From the NCBI RefSeq assembly GCF_001665535.1, contig NZ_LZSQ01000124.1, positions 1 to 64,000 of the forward strand: a DNA stretch of 64,000 nt, in the 5' to 3' direction. Made by a program: the position numbers and the translations under genes. This DNA is from Mycobacterium sp. 852002-51961_SCH5331710 (lineage in GTDB: Bacteria > Actinomycetota > Actinomycetes > Mycobacteriales > Mycobacteriaceae). The notes below the pieces were generated by a model. That model ran no database searches, was not told the DNA's origin, and worked only from the letters and a program-made list of their open reading frames with translations. This document shows positions 32,923 to 40,771 of this stretch, one piece after another. The number at the start of each line of letters is the position of its first letter. Position 1 is the stretch's first letter.

Positions 32923-34856
32923 GTCAGTCCGCCCGACACGCCCGCTTCCTGCGGGCTGCGCTCCGGGGGCCACAGCCAGCCCGCCAAGGTGACGAAGACG
33001 ATCGCCGCCCCGACGCCGGCTACCCAGTACCAGCCGATCAGCAGGCCCACGAACCCGGCCAGAAGTCCGACCGCGACGAAGAATGGCCGCATCGATTCCT
33101 CGACCACCTCGATGGCCTCGTGATACTTGCCGTCGAGTTCCGTCGATGTCGACGTCATCCGCGAGCCGTCGAGGACACGCTCCGGTTCCGGTTCGGCGAC
33201 CGAGGCGGCGGTGCGTTCGTCCCACATCGGGTGCAGGCTGTAGACGCGGGGAATGACCGCGAAGTTGTAGTGATCGGGAGGCGAGGCGGTGGCCCATTCC
33301 AGGGTGTCGCCGTTCCACGGATCCGGCGGGGCCGGCCGACCGTAGCGCATCGCGTGGAGCAGCACGCCCAGCAGCAGAGCCAGGCCTATCGCCAGCACTG
33401 CAGCGCCGATGCTGGACAACAGATTCCACAGGTCCCAGCCGAGGTGCGGACGATACGTGTAGATACGTCGGGGCATGCCCTCCAGCCCCGACATGTGCAT
33501 GGGGAAGAAGGTCAGATTCATTCCGATGAAGACCAGCCAGAACGCGGTGACCGCGGCGCCTTCGTGGTACATCCGGCCGGCGATCTTGGGCATCCAGTGA
33601 AGCAGTCCGGCCATGATCGGAAATACGGCGCCGCCGAACAGCACGTAGTGGAAATGGGCCACCACGAAATAGGAATCGGTGATCTGCTGGTCGTAAGCGA
33701 CCAGCGCGAACATCACGCCGGTCACCCCACCGACGACGAAGGTGACGATGAACCCGAGCGCGAACAGCATCGGCGCGCGCAGCCACACCCGACCCAGATA
33801 CATCGTCGACAGCCAGGCGAATATCTGGATTCCGGAAGGGATGGTGATCAGCACGCTTGCGGCGCTGAAGAAGCTCAGCGAGAGTCGGGGCAACCCGGTG
33901 GCGAACATGTGGTGCACCCACACGCCGAACGACACGATCCCGATCGTGACGGTCGAGAGCACGATGAGCGGGTAGCCGACGAGAGCGCGACGGGAGAACA
34001 CCGGAATGATCGCCGAGACGATGCCGAGCGCCGGCATCACGATGATGTAGACGTCGGGGTGACCGAAAAGCCAGAACAGGTGTTGCCACAGCAGCACGTC
34101 GCCGCCCGTGTCCGGATCGAAGAAGTGAGCTCCGAAGCGTCGGTCGAGGAACAACATCGCGTTGGCGAGATTCAGCGGTGGCAGTGCAAAGATGACCATC
34201 ATCGAGGTGGCGACCAAGGTCCACACGAAGATCGGAACGCGGTTCATCGACATTCCCGGCGCGCGCATCTTCAGCGCGGTGACGATGAAGTTGATGGCAC
34301 CGGCGGTGGTGGAGATGCCAAGGAACAACAGGCCCAGCGAGTACACGTCGATCCCAAGTCCGGGGGAGTACGGCTCGGTGGTGAGCGGCACGTAGTTGAA
34401 CCAGCCGCCCGCGGGCGCATTGCCGAACATCAAACTGGAGAACATGAAGACGCCGGAGAACAGGAACACCCAGTAACCGAATGCGTTGAGCCGGGGGAAA
34501 GCCATGTCGCGCGTGCCCAACATGAGCGGAACGAGCAGGTTCCCGAACCCGAACAACATGGGGGTGGCGAAGAAGAAGATCATCGTCGTGCCGTGCAGGC
34601 TGAAGAACTGGTTGAACCATTGCGGTGGCACCAGTTCTTCTTCCGGGCGGGTCAGCTGGGCGCGCATCGTGAATGCGAGCGAGCCCGAGATCAGGAAGAA
34701 CGCCGACGCGGTCACCAGGTAGCGGCGACCAATCCGCTTGTGATCGACCGTGGTGAACCAGGTTCGAAACGTCGGCTCCTCCGACCAGTACTTCTCGAGG
34801 CGCTCGTCGAGCGAATCGCGCCCACGGGTGCGCTCAGTGAGCGGGGTCGCCGTCAC
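32919..34856 (-). CDS. ctaD: Cytochrome c oxidase subunit I (second copy) with altered proton-channel residues
   Basis: 645 aa haem-copper oxidase subunit I, GTG start 34856. Low-spin haem ligand H88 (LHGTTM); CuB ligands H266 (FGHPDVY, with cross-link Y270) and H315-H316 (WVHHMF); haem ligands in HFHYVLFG (401-403). D-channel entry D117 and N124 are kept (TRDMAFPRLN). Two key residues differ from the normal A-type enzyme: D268 replaces the D-channel Glu, and Q344 (PSGIQIFAW) replaces the K-channel Lys. About 100 extra C-terminal residues carry two helices and look like a fused subunit IV. The housekeeping CtaD at 55203 has the canonical residues. Confidence 0.9.
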   Translation of the reverse strand: MTATPLTERTRGRDSLDERLEKYWSEEPTFRTWFTTVDHKRIGRRYLVTASAFFLISGSLAFTMRAQLTRPEEELVPPQWFNQFFSLHGTTMIFFFATPMLFGFGNLLVPLMLGTRDMAFPRLNAFGYWVFLFSGVFMFSSLMFGNAPAGGWFNYVPLTTEPYSPGLGIDVYSLGLLFLGISTTAGAINFIVTALKMRAPGMSMNRVPIFVWTLVATSMMVIFALPPLNLANAMLFLDRRFGAHFFDPDTGGDVLLWQHLFWLFGHPDVYIIVMPALGIVSAIIPVFSRRALVGYPLIVLSTVTIGIVSFGVWVHHMFATGLPRLSLSFFSAASVLITIPSGIQIFAWLSTMYLGRVWLRAPMLFALGFIVTFVVGGVTGVMFALVAYDQQITDSYFVVAHFHYVLFGGAVFPIMAGLLHWMPKIAGRMYHEGAAVTAFWLVFIGMNLTFFPMHMSGLEGMPRRIYTYRPHLGWDLWNLLSSIGAAVLAIGLALLLGVLLHAMRYGRPAPPDPWNGDTLEWATASPPDHYNFAVIPRVYSLHPMWDERTAASVAEPEPERVLDGSRMTSTSTELDGKYHEAIEVVEESMRPFFVAVGLLAGFVGLLIGWYWVAGVGAAIVFVTLAGWLWPPERSPQEAGVSGGLT

Positions 34857-35899
34857 GACGCTCCTCCCTTCTCCGGTTGCCGAAGTGAGCGCAGGTACGC
34901 GATCAGATCGTCCATGCGTGTCGCGGGTACCGACTGCGGTGGCATGGCGTTACCGGGTTTCGACCGCTGCGGGTCGGCGATCCACTCGCGCATGTGTTCA
35001 GGGTCGTTGGGCAGCGTTCCCGCCCCGAGGCTCCATCGATCGCCGACCGTGGTGAGATCCGGAGCGACGGTACCGCCGGCGTCTGTGCCGCGGATGGTAT
35101 GGCAAGAGGCACAACCCATTTGGGCGAAGACCTGTTGCCCGCGCTGCTGTGCCGGCGTCTGGGTACGAGCAGGGGAGCCCGCCCACTTCAACCAGGCCTC
35201 GAACTGGGCGCGAGGTTCGGCGACCACCATGAACGCCATGTGGGCGTGCTGCATGCCGCAGTACTCGGCGCACTGGCCGCGGTAGTCGCCGGGCTGGTCC
35301 GCGCGCAGCCACATCGTGTTGGTCTGCCCGGCGATCAGATCCGTCTTCGGCATCAGCTGCGGAACCCAGAAGCTGTGCAGGACATCGTCGGTGCGCAGGA
35401 TCAGTTTCACATCCGTGCTCGCCGGGATGTGGAGTTCGTTGGCGGTCACCACCCCGGTGCCGGGCGGGTAGCGGAACTCCCACCACCACTGGTGACCGAT
35501 CACCTCCACGGTGAGCGGTGTCTGGGATTCCGCGGCGTTCTCCGGTCGGCTCAGCGCCAGCATGTCGCGCAGGTTGAGACCGTAGACGGCCGCGAGCACG
35601 ACGAAGGGGACGACCGCGCCGGCGACTACCACGAAAGTCAGTGGATTGCGCTGGCTGACGTCACCGCGGCGCTTGCGGCGCGCAAGCACCAATGCCACAC
35701 CCACGAACACGATGACGCACACCGCCACCGAGCACCACAACAGCACCCACCACAGGCCTTCGATCCGTCGCGCTCCCGGTCCACCGGGGCGCAGCGTCGA
35801 CGGCGATTGCTCTGAGCATGCCGCCACAAGCGTCAGCACGGCGAGCGTGACCCCGTTGATCACGCGACGACATCTTCGGGACCTGCGCGCAGCGCCCAA
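34853..35899 (-). CDS. ctaC: Cytochrome c oxidase subunit II fused to cytochrome c (caa3 type)
   Basis: 348 aa. Lipobox LTLVAAC, two N-terminal helices, then the CuA domain (VIGHQWWWEF; His in VLHSFWVPQ; ligands in GQCAEYCGMQHAHM), then a C-terminal cytochrome c domain with CASCH and an axial Met near NAMPP. The housekeeping mycobacterial CtaC, as I recall it, lacks the cytochrome c domain. TTG 35899 is chosen because AGGAGG sits 6 bases upstream; GTG 35863 has no such site. First gene of the operon, 31 bp after a SigF-like -10. Confidence 0.9.
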   Translation of the reverse strand: MGAARRSRRCRRVINGVTLAVLTLVAACSEQSPSTLRPGGPGARRIEGLWWVLLWCSVAVCVIVFVGVALVLARRKRRGDVSQRNPLTFVVVAGAVVPFVVLAAVYGLNLRDMLALSRPENAAESQTPLTVEVIGHQWWWEFRYPPGTGVVTANELHIPASTDVKLILRTDDVLHSFWVPQLMPKTDLIAGQTNTMWLRADQPGDYRGQCAEYCGMQHAHMAFMVVAEPRAQFEAWLKWAGSPARTQTPAQQRGQQVFAQMGCASCHTIRGTDAGGTVAPDLTTVGDRWSLGAGTLPNDPEHMREWIADPQRSKPGNAMPPQSVPATRMDDLIAYLRSLRQPEKGGAS

Positions 35900-35929
35900 C
35901 CGTCACCTCCTCCATGCGACCGCTGCGAA

Positions 35930-35954
35930 CTACCCAGGCGGAAGTCGGATAAAC
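35930..35954 (-). promoter_or_regulatory. SigF-like promoter of the second oxidase operon
   Basis: On the minus strand: GTTT (35954-35951), 15 bases, GGGTAG (35935-35930). It is back to back with a plus-strand promoter of identical design 51 bp away. Confidence 0.7.
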
Positions 35955-35985
35955 AAGCGACTTTTGTGCGATTTCGGAAAGCCAT

Positions 35986-36010
35986 GTTTCGGCGGGCTCG
36001 CTTGGGGTAG
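35986..36010 (+). promoter_or_regulatory. SigF-like promoter of the ccm operon
   Basis: GTTT (35986-35989), 15 bases, GGGTAG (36005-36010). The predicted transcript would start near 36017, leaving a leader of about 75 nt before ccmC. Confidence 0.7.
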
Positions 36011-36091
36011 CACGTCTGGCGATCTTGGGCGGTGTGCCGCCGCCGAAGTCATCCGGTCACGCCCGAAACCGAGTGCCGCAGGAGAATTCAC

Positions 36092-36799
36092 ATGACCTTC
36101 GAAGTTCCGTTGCAGGCGCCGAGGCCGTCAACGCTTCGGGCCCTCGGTTGGGCGGCGTTGGGCTGCGGATTGGCGGCGCTGTTGATCGCCGTGTCGGTCG
36201 CGCCGCCGGACAGCATGCAGGGGGAGGCGGCACGGCTGATCTATGTGCACGTTCCCGCGGCGTGGACGGCATACCTCGGCTATCTCACCGTCGTCGTCTC
36301 GTCGGTGCAGTACCTGCGCACTCGCGACGAGAAGTGGGATCGGTACGCCAGGGCGGCCGGCGAGATCGGGGTGGCCATGACGGTGCTGACCATCGCGGTC
36401 GGCAGCGTGTGGGGGCGCGCGGTCTGGGGAGTGTGGTGGGCCTGGGACCCGCGATTGGTCAGCACTTTGCTCCTACTGCTGGCCTACGCCGGATACCTTG
36501 CGGTGCGCCATGTCGGCGACGTTCGCCGTCGCAGCCCCCGTGCCGCGTGGTGGGGGATCTTTGCCTCGTTGATCATTCCGGTGGTGCACTTCTCGGTCGT
36601 TTGGTGGCGCTCGCTGCATCAGCCGGCGACGCTGCTGGCCCCGAGCTCGAATCCGCCGATCGACTCGATCATGGCCGCCGCGCTGGCGTTGTCCGTGGCG
36701 GCCTTCACCACGGCCTCGGTTTGGTTGCTCCTGCGGCGGCAGTCCGCACTGCGGCCGGGGTTCCGGTACACCGACGACCCATCGATGAGCACCCCGTGA
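36092..36799 (+). CDS. ccmC: Cytochrome c maturation protein CcmC
   Basis: 235 aa, six-helix haem-handling protein of System I. The tryptophan-rich WWD motif is at residues 112-121 (WGVWWAWDPR) and the two conserved haem-ligand histidines are H53 (IYVHVPAAW) and H166 (VVHFSVVWW). CcmC places haem onto CcmE. ATG 36092 follows CAGGAGAATTCAC. It opens a tightly packed operon in which each following gene overlaps its neighbour by 4 bp. No ccmA or ccmB precedes it. Confidence 0.9.
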   Translation: MTFEVPLQAPRPSTLRALGWAALGCGLAALLIAVSVAPPDSMQGEAARLIYVHVPAAWTAYLGYLTVVVSSVQYLRTRDEKWDRYARAAGEIGVAMTVLTIAVGSVWGRAVWGVWWAWDPRLVSTLLLLLAYAGYLAVRHVGDVRRRSPRAAWWGIFASLIIPVVHFSVVWWRSLHQPATLLAPSSNPPIDSIMAAALALSVAAFTTASVWLLLRRQSALRPGFRYTDDPSMSTP

Positions 36800-36885
36800 C
36801 CGGCTGGGCGGCCGTCTGCACCGGCCTGCTCCTGACCGCGGTCACCTTCGCGGCGTTGGTTGTGCTGACCCGGGAACCACGATGA
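36796..36885 (+). CDS. ccmD: CcmD-like 29-residue single-helix protein
   Basis: GTG 36796 overlaps the ccmC stop (GTGA) and the stop at 36883-36885 overlaps the ccmE start. The product has one membrane helix (AVCTGLLLTAVTFAALVVL) followed by a short basic end (TREPR), the usual look of CcmD, which holds CcmC and CcmE together during haem transfer. It is shorter than most CcmD proteins. Assignment rests on size, topology and exact position. Confidence 0.75.
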   Translation: MTGWAAVCTGLLLTAVTFAALVVLTREPR

Positions 36886-37295
36886 GGCGGCGTCGCCCCC
36901 GGAGACCGGCCGTTGTGCTGGGCCTGCTGGTCGTCGCCGCCGTCGCGGTCCTGGTGACGGCGAGCCTGCAGGACACCGTGGTCTACTACCGCACGCCGAC
37001 GGAGGTGCAGCAGACCTCCGATTCGGTCGGCCGGACCGTGCGGCTCGGTGGCCAGGTCGTGCCCGGGTCGCTGCGTAACACCGGGCGGCGCACCGAGTTC
37101 AGGCTCGGCGACGGGCACACCTCGATGGTCGTCGTCACGACCGGCACGCTGCCGGACACGTTCCGCGAAGGACAGGGAGCTGTGGTGGAAGGCGTCGTGC
37201 AGCCCGGCGGCACCCTTCAGGCGGGCGAGGTCGCCGTCAAGCACTCCAACGAGTATCGCCGTCCCGCACCGGTCGGCGACGCGGACCGCCGGTGA
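36882..37295 (+). CDS. ccmE: Cytochrome c maturation haem chaperone CcmE
   Basis: 137 aa. N-terminal membrane anchor (AVVLGLLVVAAVAVLVTAS), family motif VVYYRTPTEV, OB-fold core (VRLGGQVVPGSL), and the haem-attachment motif at residues 120-125 (KHSNEY): H121 is the covalent haem ligand and Y125 the axial one. The classic His form is present, not the Cys variant known from archaea and some anaerobes. ATG 36882 overlaps ccmD. Confidence 0.92.
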   Translation: MRRRRPRRPAVVLGLLVVAAVAVLVTASLQDTVVYYRTPTEVQQTSDSVGRTVRLGGQVVPGSLRNTGRRTEFRLGDGHTSMVVVTTGTLPDTFREGQGAVVEGVVQPGGTLQAGEVAVKHSNEYRRPAPVGDADRR

Positions 37296-39229
37296 TCTCG
37301 GCGCTCGGCACGCTCACGTTGGCGGTGGGACTGGCCGCCACATTGGCGTGGACCCTGCTCTGGGTCGTGGTTGCGCTGACGGGCACCAGGTTGCGGATCG
37401 CGAGAATCGCCACTGTCACAACCCTGTTGGCGGCCCTCGCGGCCTGCGCCGTCCTGGAGTGGGCACTCATCTCACACGACTTCAGCGTCCGGTACGTCGC
37501 CGAGAACGGCGGTCGCGACGTACCGGTGTACTTCACCGTCACCAGCCTGTGGTCGGCGCTCGACGGGTCGCTGTTGCTGTGGCTGGTGTTGCTGGCCACC
37601 GCAGGCGTCGTGCTGGCGTGCGCATCGGCGACGGCCGCCCCGGACCATCGCGCGTGGGCGATGGTGGTGACGGGCTTCGTCGGCGTCTTCTTCTTCGCGC
37701 TCGCCTATTTCGCGGCCAACCCCTTCGAACCCACCACGGTGATTCCGGTCGACGGGCCAGGTCCCAACCCGCTTCTGCGCGAACACCCCGCGATGGGGGT
37801 CCACCCGCCTCTTCTCTACGCGGGATACGTCGGGATGGTGGTGCCATTCGGTTATGCGCTGTCGGCGCTTGTTCTCGGTCGCGACGACGAGCGGTGGCTG
37901 AGGCCCGCCCGGCGTTGGGCGCTGGCGGCGTGGTCGGTGCTGACCCTCGGCATCGTGCTTGGTGCCTGGTGGTCCTACGCCGTATTGGGCTGGGGCGGTT
38001 ACTGGGCGTGGGACCCGGTGGAGAACGCCGCGCTGCTTCCGTGGCTGACCGCAACCGCGGCCTTGCACGTCTCCATGGGCCGACCGCGGTCGGCGGTGAC
38101 CGAATGGGCGGTCGGCCTGTTCAGCACGACCTTCGTCCTGGTGTTGATCGGCACGTTCCTCACCCGGTCGGGGGCGGTGGCCAGTGTGCACAGCTTCACC
38201 GAATCGCCGTTGGGCCCCATGCTGTTGGCGTTCGTCGTGCTGACGGTGGCGGTGGTCGCCGGCCTTCTCCTCTTCAGTGCACGTGCGTCGCGCGCGGTCG
38301 TCGAAGCCCCCGACTGGCGATCCCGCGACACCGGCTTCCTCTGCAACGCGGTCCTTCTCGTCGCGGTCGCGGCGGTGGTCCTTGTCGGCACGCTGTATCC
38401 ACTGATCACCGAGTTGCTTTCAGGTACCCGTTCCGCAGTGGGGGCCGGTTACTACAACCGAGCGACCGCACCGCTGCTGCTGGCGCTCATGCTCGTGATG
38501 GGCCTCGTTCAGCTGCAGCCTGTCCCCGGCGACGCCCGACGGCGCCTGCCCGCACGCGCGGCGCTTCCGACCGCCGCCGGCTTGGTCACCGTCATCGTTG
38601 TCGGACTGTGGCCCGGCGCAGACACCTTGTCTCTGTTGGCCTTCGGCTTGGCCGCGTTCGTGTTGACCGGTGCCATCGCCGTGTGGTTCTCGCCCCGTCA
38701 TCGGCAGACCCGCCCGGGACTTCTGGCGCACGCAGGAATCGCCGTCGTCGCCGTCGGGATCGCCGCATCGGCGTCGGGCTCGGGTGCGGCATTGGCGCAA
38801 CTGGAAATCGGCGACGCGGTCAGTGTCAACGGCGTCTCTGCGCGGCTGACGGGAATCGACCGACAACCCGGTGCCGACCGGATGACAGTGGCCGCCCATC
38901 TGACCCTCGACCGGAACGGTCGAGCGCTCGGCGACGTATCCCCTGTCCTGCATTACTATCCACGCCGCGACACCACCGTCGGTGCCCCGGCGATCAGGTC
39001 CCGACCGTGGGGTGACGTCTACACGACCGTCACCGCCGTCGACCAAGACGGAATGCGCGCGACGATCCGGCTCGCCGTCAATCCGTTCGTTCCACTCATC
39101 TGGCTAGGTGGCGTGATCATCGCTGCGGCCGGCGCGTTCGCGCTCATCCGACGCAAAGCCACCGCCGTCGCGAACCGCGATCGCGACGCGGCCCACGATT
39201 CCACCCGTGCGATGGGCAGTGTGCCATGA
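37292..39229 (+). CDS. ccmF: Cytochrome c haem lyase subunit CcmF
   Basis: 645 aa, about 14-15 helices. Contains the WWD motif GWGGYWAWDPVENAALLPW and the conserved segment NPLLREHPAMGVHPPLLYAGY, both diagnostic of CcmF, which joins haem from CcmE to the apocytochrome. GTG 37292 overlaps the ccmE stop. A large outward loop lies before the last helix (LIWLGGVIIAAAGAFALI). Confidence 0.92.
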   Translation: MISALGTLTLAVGLAATLAWTLLWVVVALTGTRLRIARIATVTTLLAALAACAVLEWALISHDFSVRYVAENGGRDVPVYFTVTSLWSALDGSLLLWLVLLATAGVVLACASATAAPDHRAWAMVVTGFVGVFFFALAYFAANPFEPTTVIPVDGPGPNPLLREHPAMGVHPPLLYAGYVGMVVPFGYALSALVLGRDDERWLRPARRWALAAWSVLTLGIVLGAWWSYAVLGWGGYWAWDPVENAALLPWLTATAALHVSMGRPRSAVTEWAVGLFSTTFVLVLIGTFLTRSGAVASVHSFTESPLGPMLLAFVVLTVAVVAGLLLFSARASRAVVEAPDWRSRDTGFLCNAVLLVAVAAVVLVGTLYPLITELLSGTRSAVGAGYYNRATAPLLLALMLVMGLVQLQPVPGDARRRLPARAALPTAAGLVTVIVVGLWPGADTLSLLAFGLAAFVLTGAIAVWFSPRHRQTRPGLLAHAGIAVVAVGIAASASGSGAALAQLEIGDAVSVNGVSARLTGIDRQPGADRMTVAAHLTLDRNGRALGDVSPVLHYYPRRDTTVGAPAIRSRPWGDVYTTVTAVDQDGMRATIRLAVNPFVPLIWLGGVIIAAAGAFALIRRKATAVANRDRDAAHDSTRAMGSVP

Positions 39230-39792
39230 GCCCGCACAAAGTGCGCTTGAGCCTGCGGATCGTGCTCGCCGCCGCGGTCGTCGCTGCCGTCGGTGCGGTG
39301 TTGGCCGCCGGGCTGCGGACGCAGTCATCGAGCGGCGGGGCGGGGATGGCAGCGCTGCCGGTCACCCAGCAGCTGAACAAGCCTGTGCCCACACTGACCG
39401 GAAAGACGTTGCAGGGCCAGCCTTTCGACATCGACGCGTTGCGGGGCCGCGTCGTGGTCATAAATGTGATGGCGTCGTGGTGTGCCCCGTGCCGGGCCGA
39501 GCTGCCCACCCTCGCGGCCGCGGCCCAGCGCTTCGCTGCCGACGATGTGCGAATCGTCGGATTGGCGATGCGAGACGACACCGAAGATGCGCTGGCTCTG
39601 TTGCGGGAGACCGACGCGGAGCGACTGACCGTGATCGCCGACCCGGACGGCACCCGAGCCGTCGAACTCGGGGTGCGCGGCGTGCCCGAGACATTCGTCG
39701 TCGACCGCTCCGGAAACCTACGGCTGCATGCGTTCGGCCCGATCACCGGGGAGTGGTTGGACAAGCACCTACGGCGACTGGACTCCACGTGA
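39226..39792 (+). CDS. ccmG: Thioredoxin-like CcmG/DsbE
   Basis: 188 aa, membrane-anchored (IVLAAAVVAAVGAVLAAG). Redox site ASWCAPCRAEL with C86 and C89, cis-Pro in GVRGVPETFVVD. It keeps the CXXCH thiols of apocytochromes reduced before haem attachment. ATG 39226 overlaps the ccmF stop. The fold could also be called a generic TlpA-type thioredoxin, but the position fixes its role. Confidence 0.9.
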   Translation: MSPHKVRLSLRIVLAAAVVAAVGAVLAAGLRTQSSSGGAGMAALPVTQQLNKPVPTLTGKTLQGQPFDIDALRGRVVVINVMASWCAPCRAELPTLAAAAQRFAADDVRIVGLAMRDDTEDALALLRETDAERLTVIADPDGTRAVELGVRGVPETFVVDRSGNLRLHAFGPITGEWLDKHLRRLDST

Positions 39793-40703
39793 CGGGGCGC
39801 GCGCCAAAGATGCTGACTGCGCTCTTGTTCGCGTTGTTAGCTTTCGGTGCGGTGCTGATACTCGCCGGATCCGTCGGCCGGGGATCGGGTGATCCGGCAC
39901 AGGAGATCGCCGCGGGACTGTCCTGCCCTTCGTGCGCGGGACAGTCGGTGGCAGAATCCGATTCGCCGGTGGCGGTGAGCATGCGGCACACGATTGCGCA
40001 GCAGTTGGGCCAGGGACGGACACCCGACCAGGTCAGAGACTGGTTCGTCGGTCGGTACGGGCCCGACGTGTTGCGTACCGGTTCGGGTCCCGGACCGTCG
40101 GCGCTGTGGCTGGTCCCCGTGGTCGCGGTGGCCGGCGTCACGGCGGTCGCTCTCGTGGCGCGCCGGATGCAGCTTGCCTCGATCACCGGCGCGCGCCGGC
40201 CCGGTATCGCCGTGCACCGGCGGGCCGTGCTCCTTTCGGTCGGCGCCCTCGCCACAGTGGTGGTGGCCGGTGTCGCGCTCAGCGGACGGTGGATCGACCC
40301 GCCACCGGACGCCGCTGAACCGGTCGCGGCATCCACTCCCGGTTCAATAGCCGGTCTCATCGCCACCGCGCAGGATGCGGAATCCAGAGGGGATTTCGTT
40401 TCGGCCGCCGAAGCGTACCGAAGCGCGGGTCAGCAGTCGCAGGACCCCGCAATCCGGTTACGCCAAGCCTTCAGTCTGTTGCGGGCGCAACAGCCCGAAT
40501 CGGCAATCGAGGTCGCCGATGCGGTCGCCCGGGCCAATCCGGGGGATCCCGACGCCACGCTCATCCTCGGCCTTGCCCAGCGGGCGTCGGGAGACCCGGC
40601 CGCCGATGAGACTCTGCGACGCTTTCTTGCGTTGAGGCCGACACATCCGGCCGCCGGGGAAGTCCGCCGCTTACTCGCCGTCGCGGGTTCGTCAGGAGAT
40701 TGA
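39789..40703 (+). CDS. ccmH: CcmH thiol oxidoreductase fused to a TPR (CcmI-like) domain
   Basis: 304 aa, GTG 39789 overlapping the ccmG stop. N-terminal helix, then the CcmH signature GLSCPSCAGQSVAESDSP with C46 and C49, the three-helix CcmH domain (RTPDQVRDWFVGRYGPDVL), two more helices (WLVPVVAVAGVTAVALVA; VLLSVGALATVVVAGVAL) and a C-terminal TPR region that would hold apocytochrome as CcmI does. The usual Arg of LRCXXC is Ser here. Ends the ccm operon. Confidence 0.88.
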   Translation: MTGRAPKMLTALLFALLAFGAVLILAGSVGRGSGDPAQEIAAGLSCPSCAGQSVAESDSPVAVSMRHTIAQQLGQGRTPDQVRDWFVGRYGPDVLRTGSGPGPSALWLVPVVAVAGVTAVALVARRMQLASITGARRPGIAVHRRAVLLSVGALATVVVAGVALSGRWIDPPPDAAEPVAASTPGSIAGLIATAQDAESRGDFVSAAEAYRSAGQQSQDPAIRLRQAFSLLRAQQPESAIEVADAVARANPGDPDATLILGLAQRASGDPAADETLRRFLALRPTHPAAGEVRRLLAVAGSSGD

Positions 40704-40704
40704 C

Positions 40705-40729
40705 GTATCGACACACCATCGCTGGGTAG
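40705..40729 (+). promoter_or_regulatory. SigF-like promoter of the SDR operon
   Basis: GTAT (40705-40708), 15 bases, GGGTAG (40724-40729), immediately after the ccmH stop and 42 bp before the SDR ATG. Confidence 0.6.
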
Positions 40730-40771
40730 TCAAGGAGCGCACGGAAATAGAGTGAGATCGGGAGTGTCGAA

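Noticed and set aside
33120..35285. 721-codon open frame antisense to ctaD and ctaC
   Set aside because: His/Arg/Glu-rich mirror frame of membrane-protein codons; no domain.
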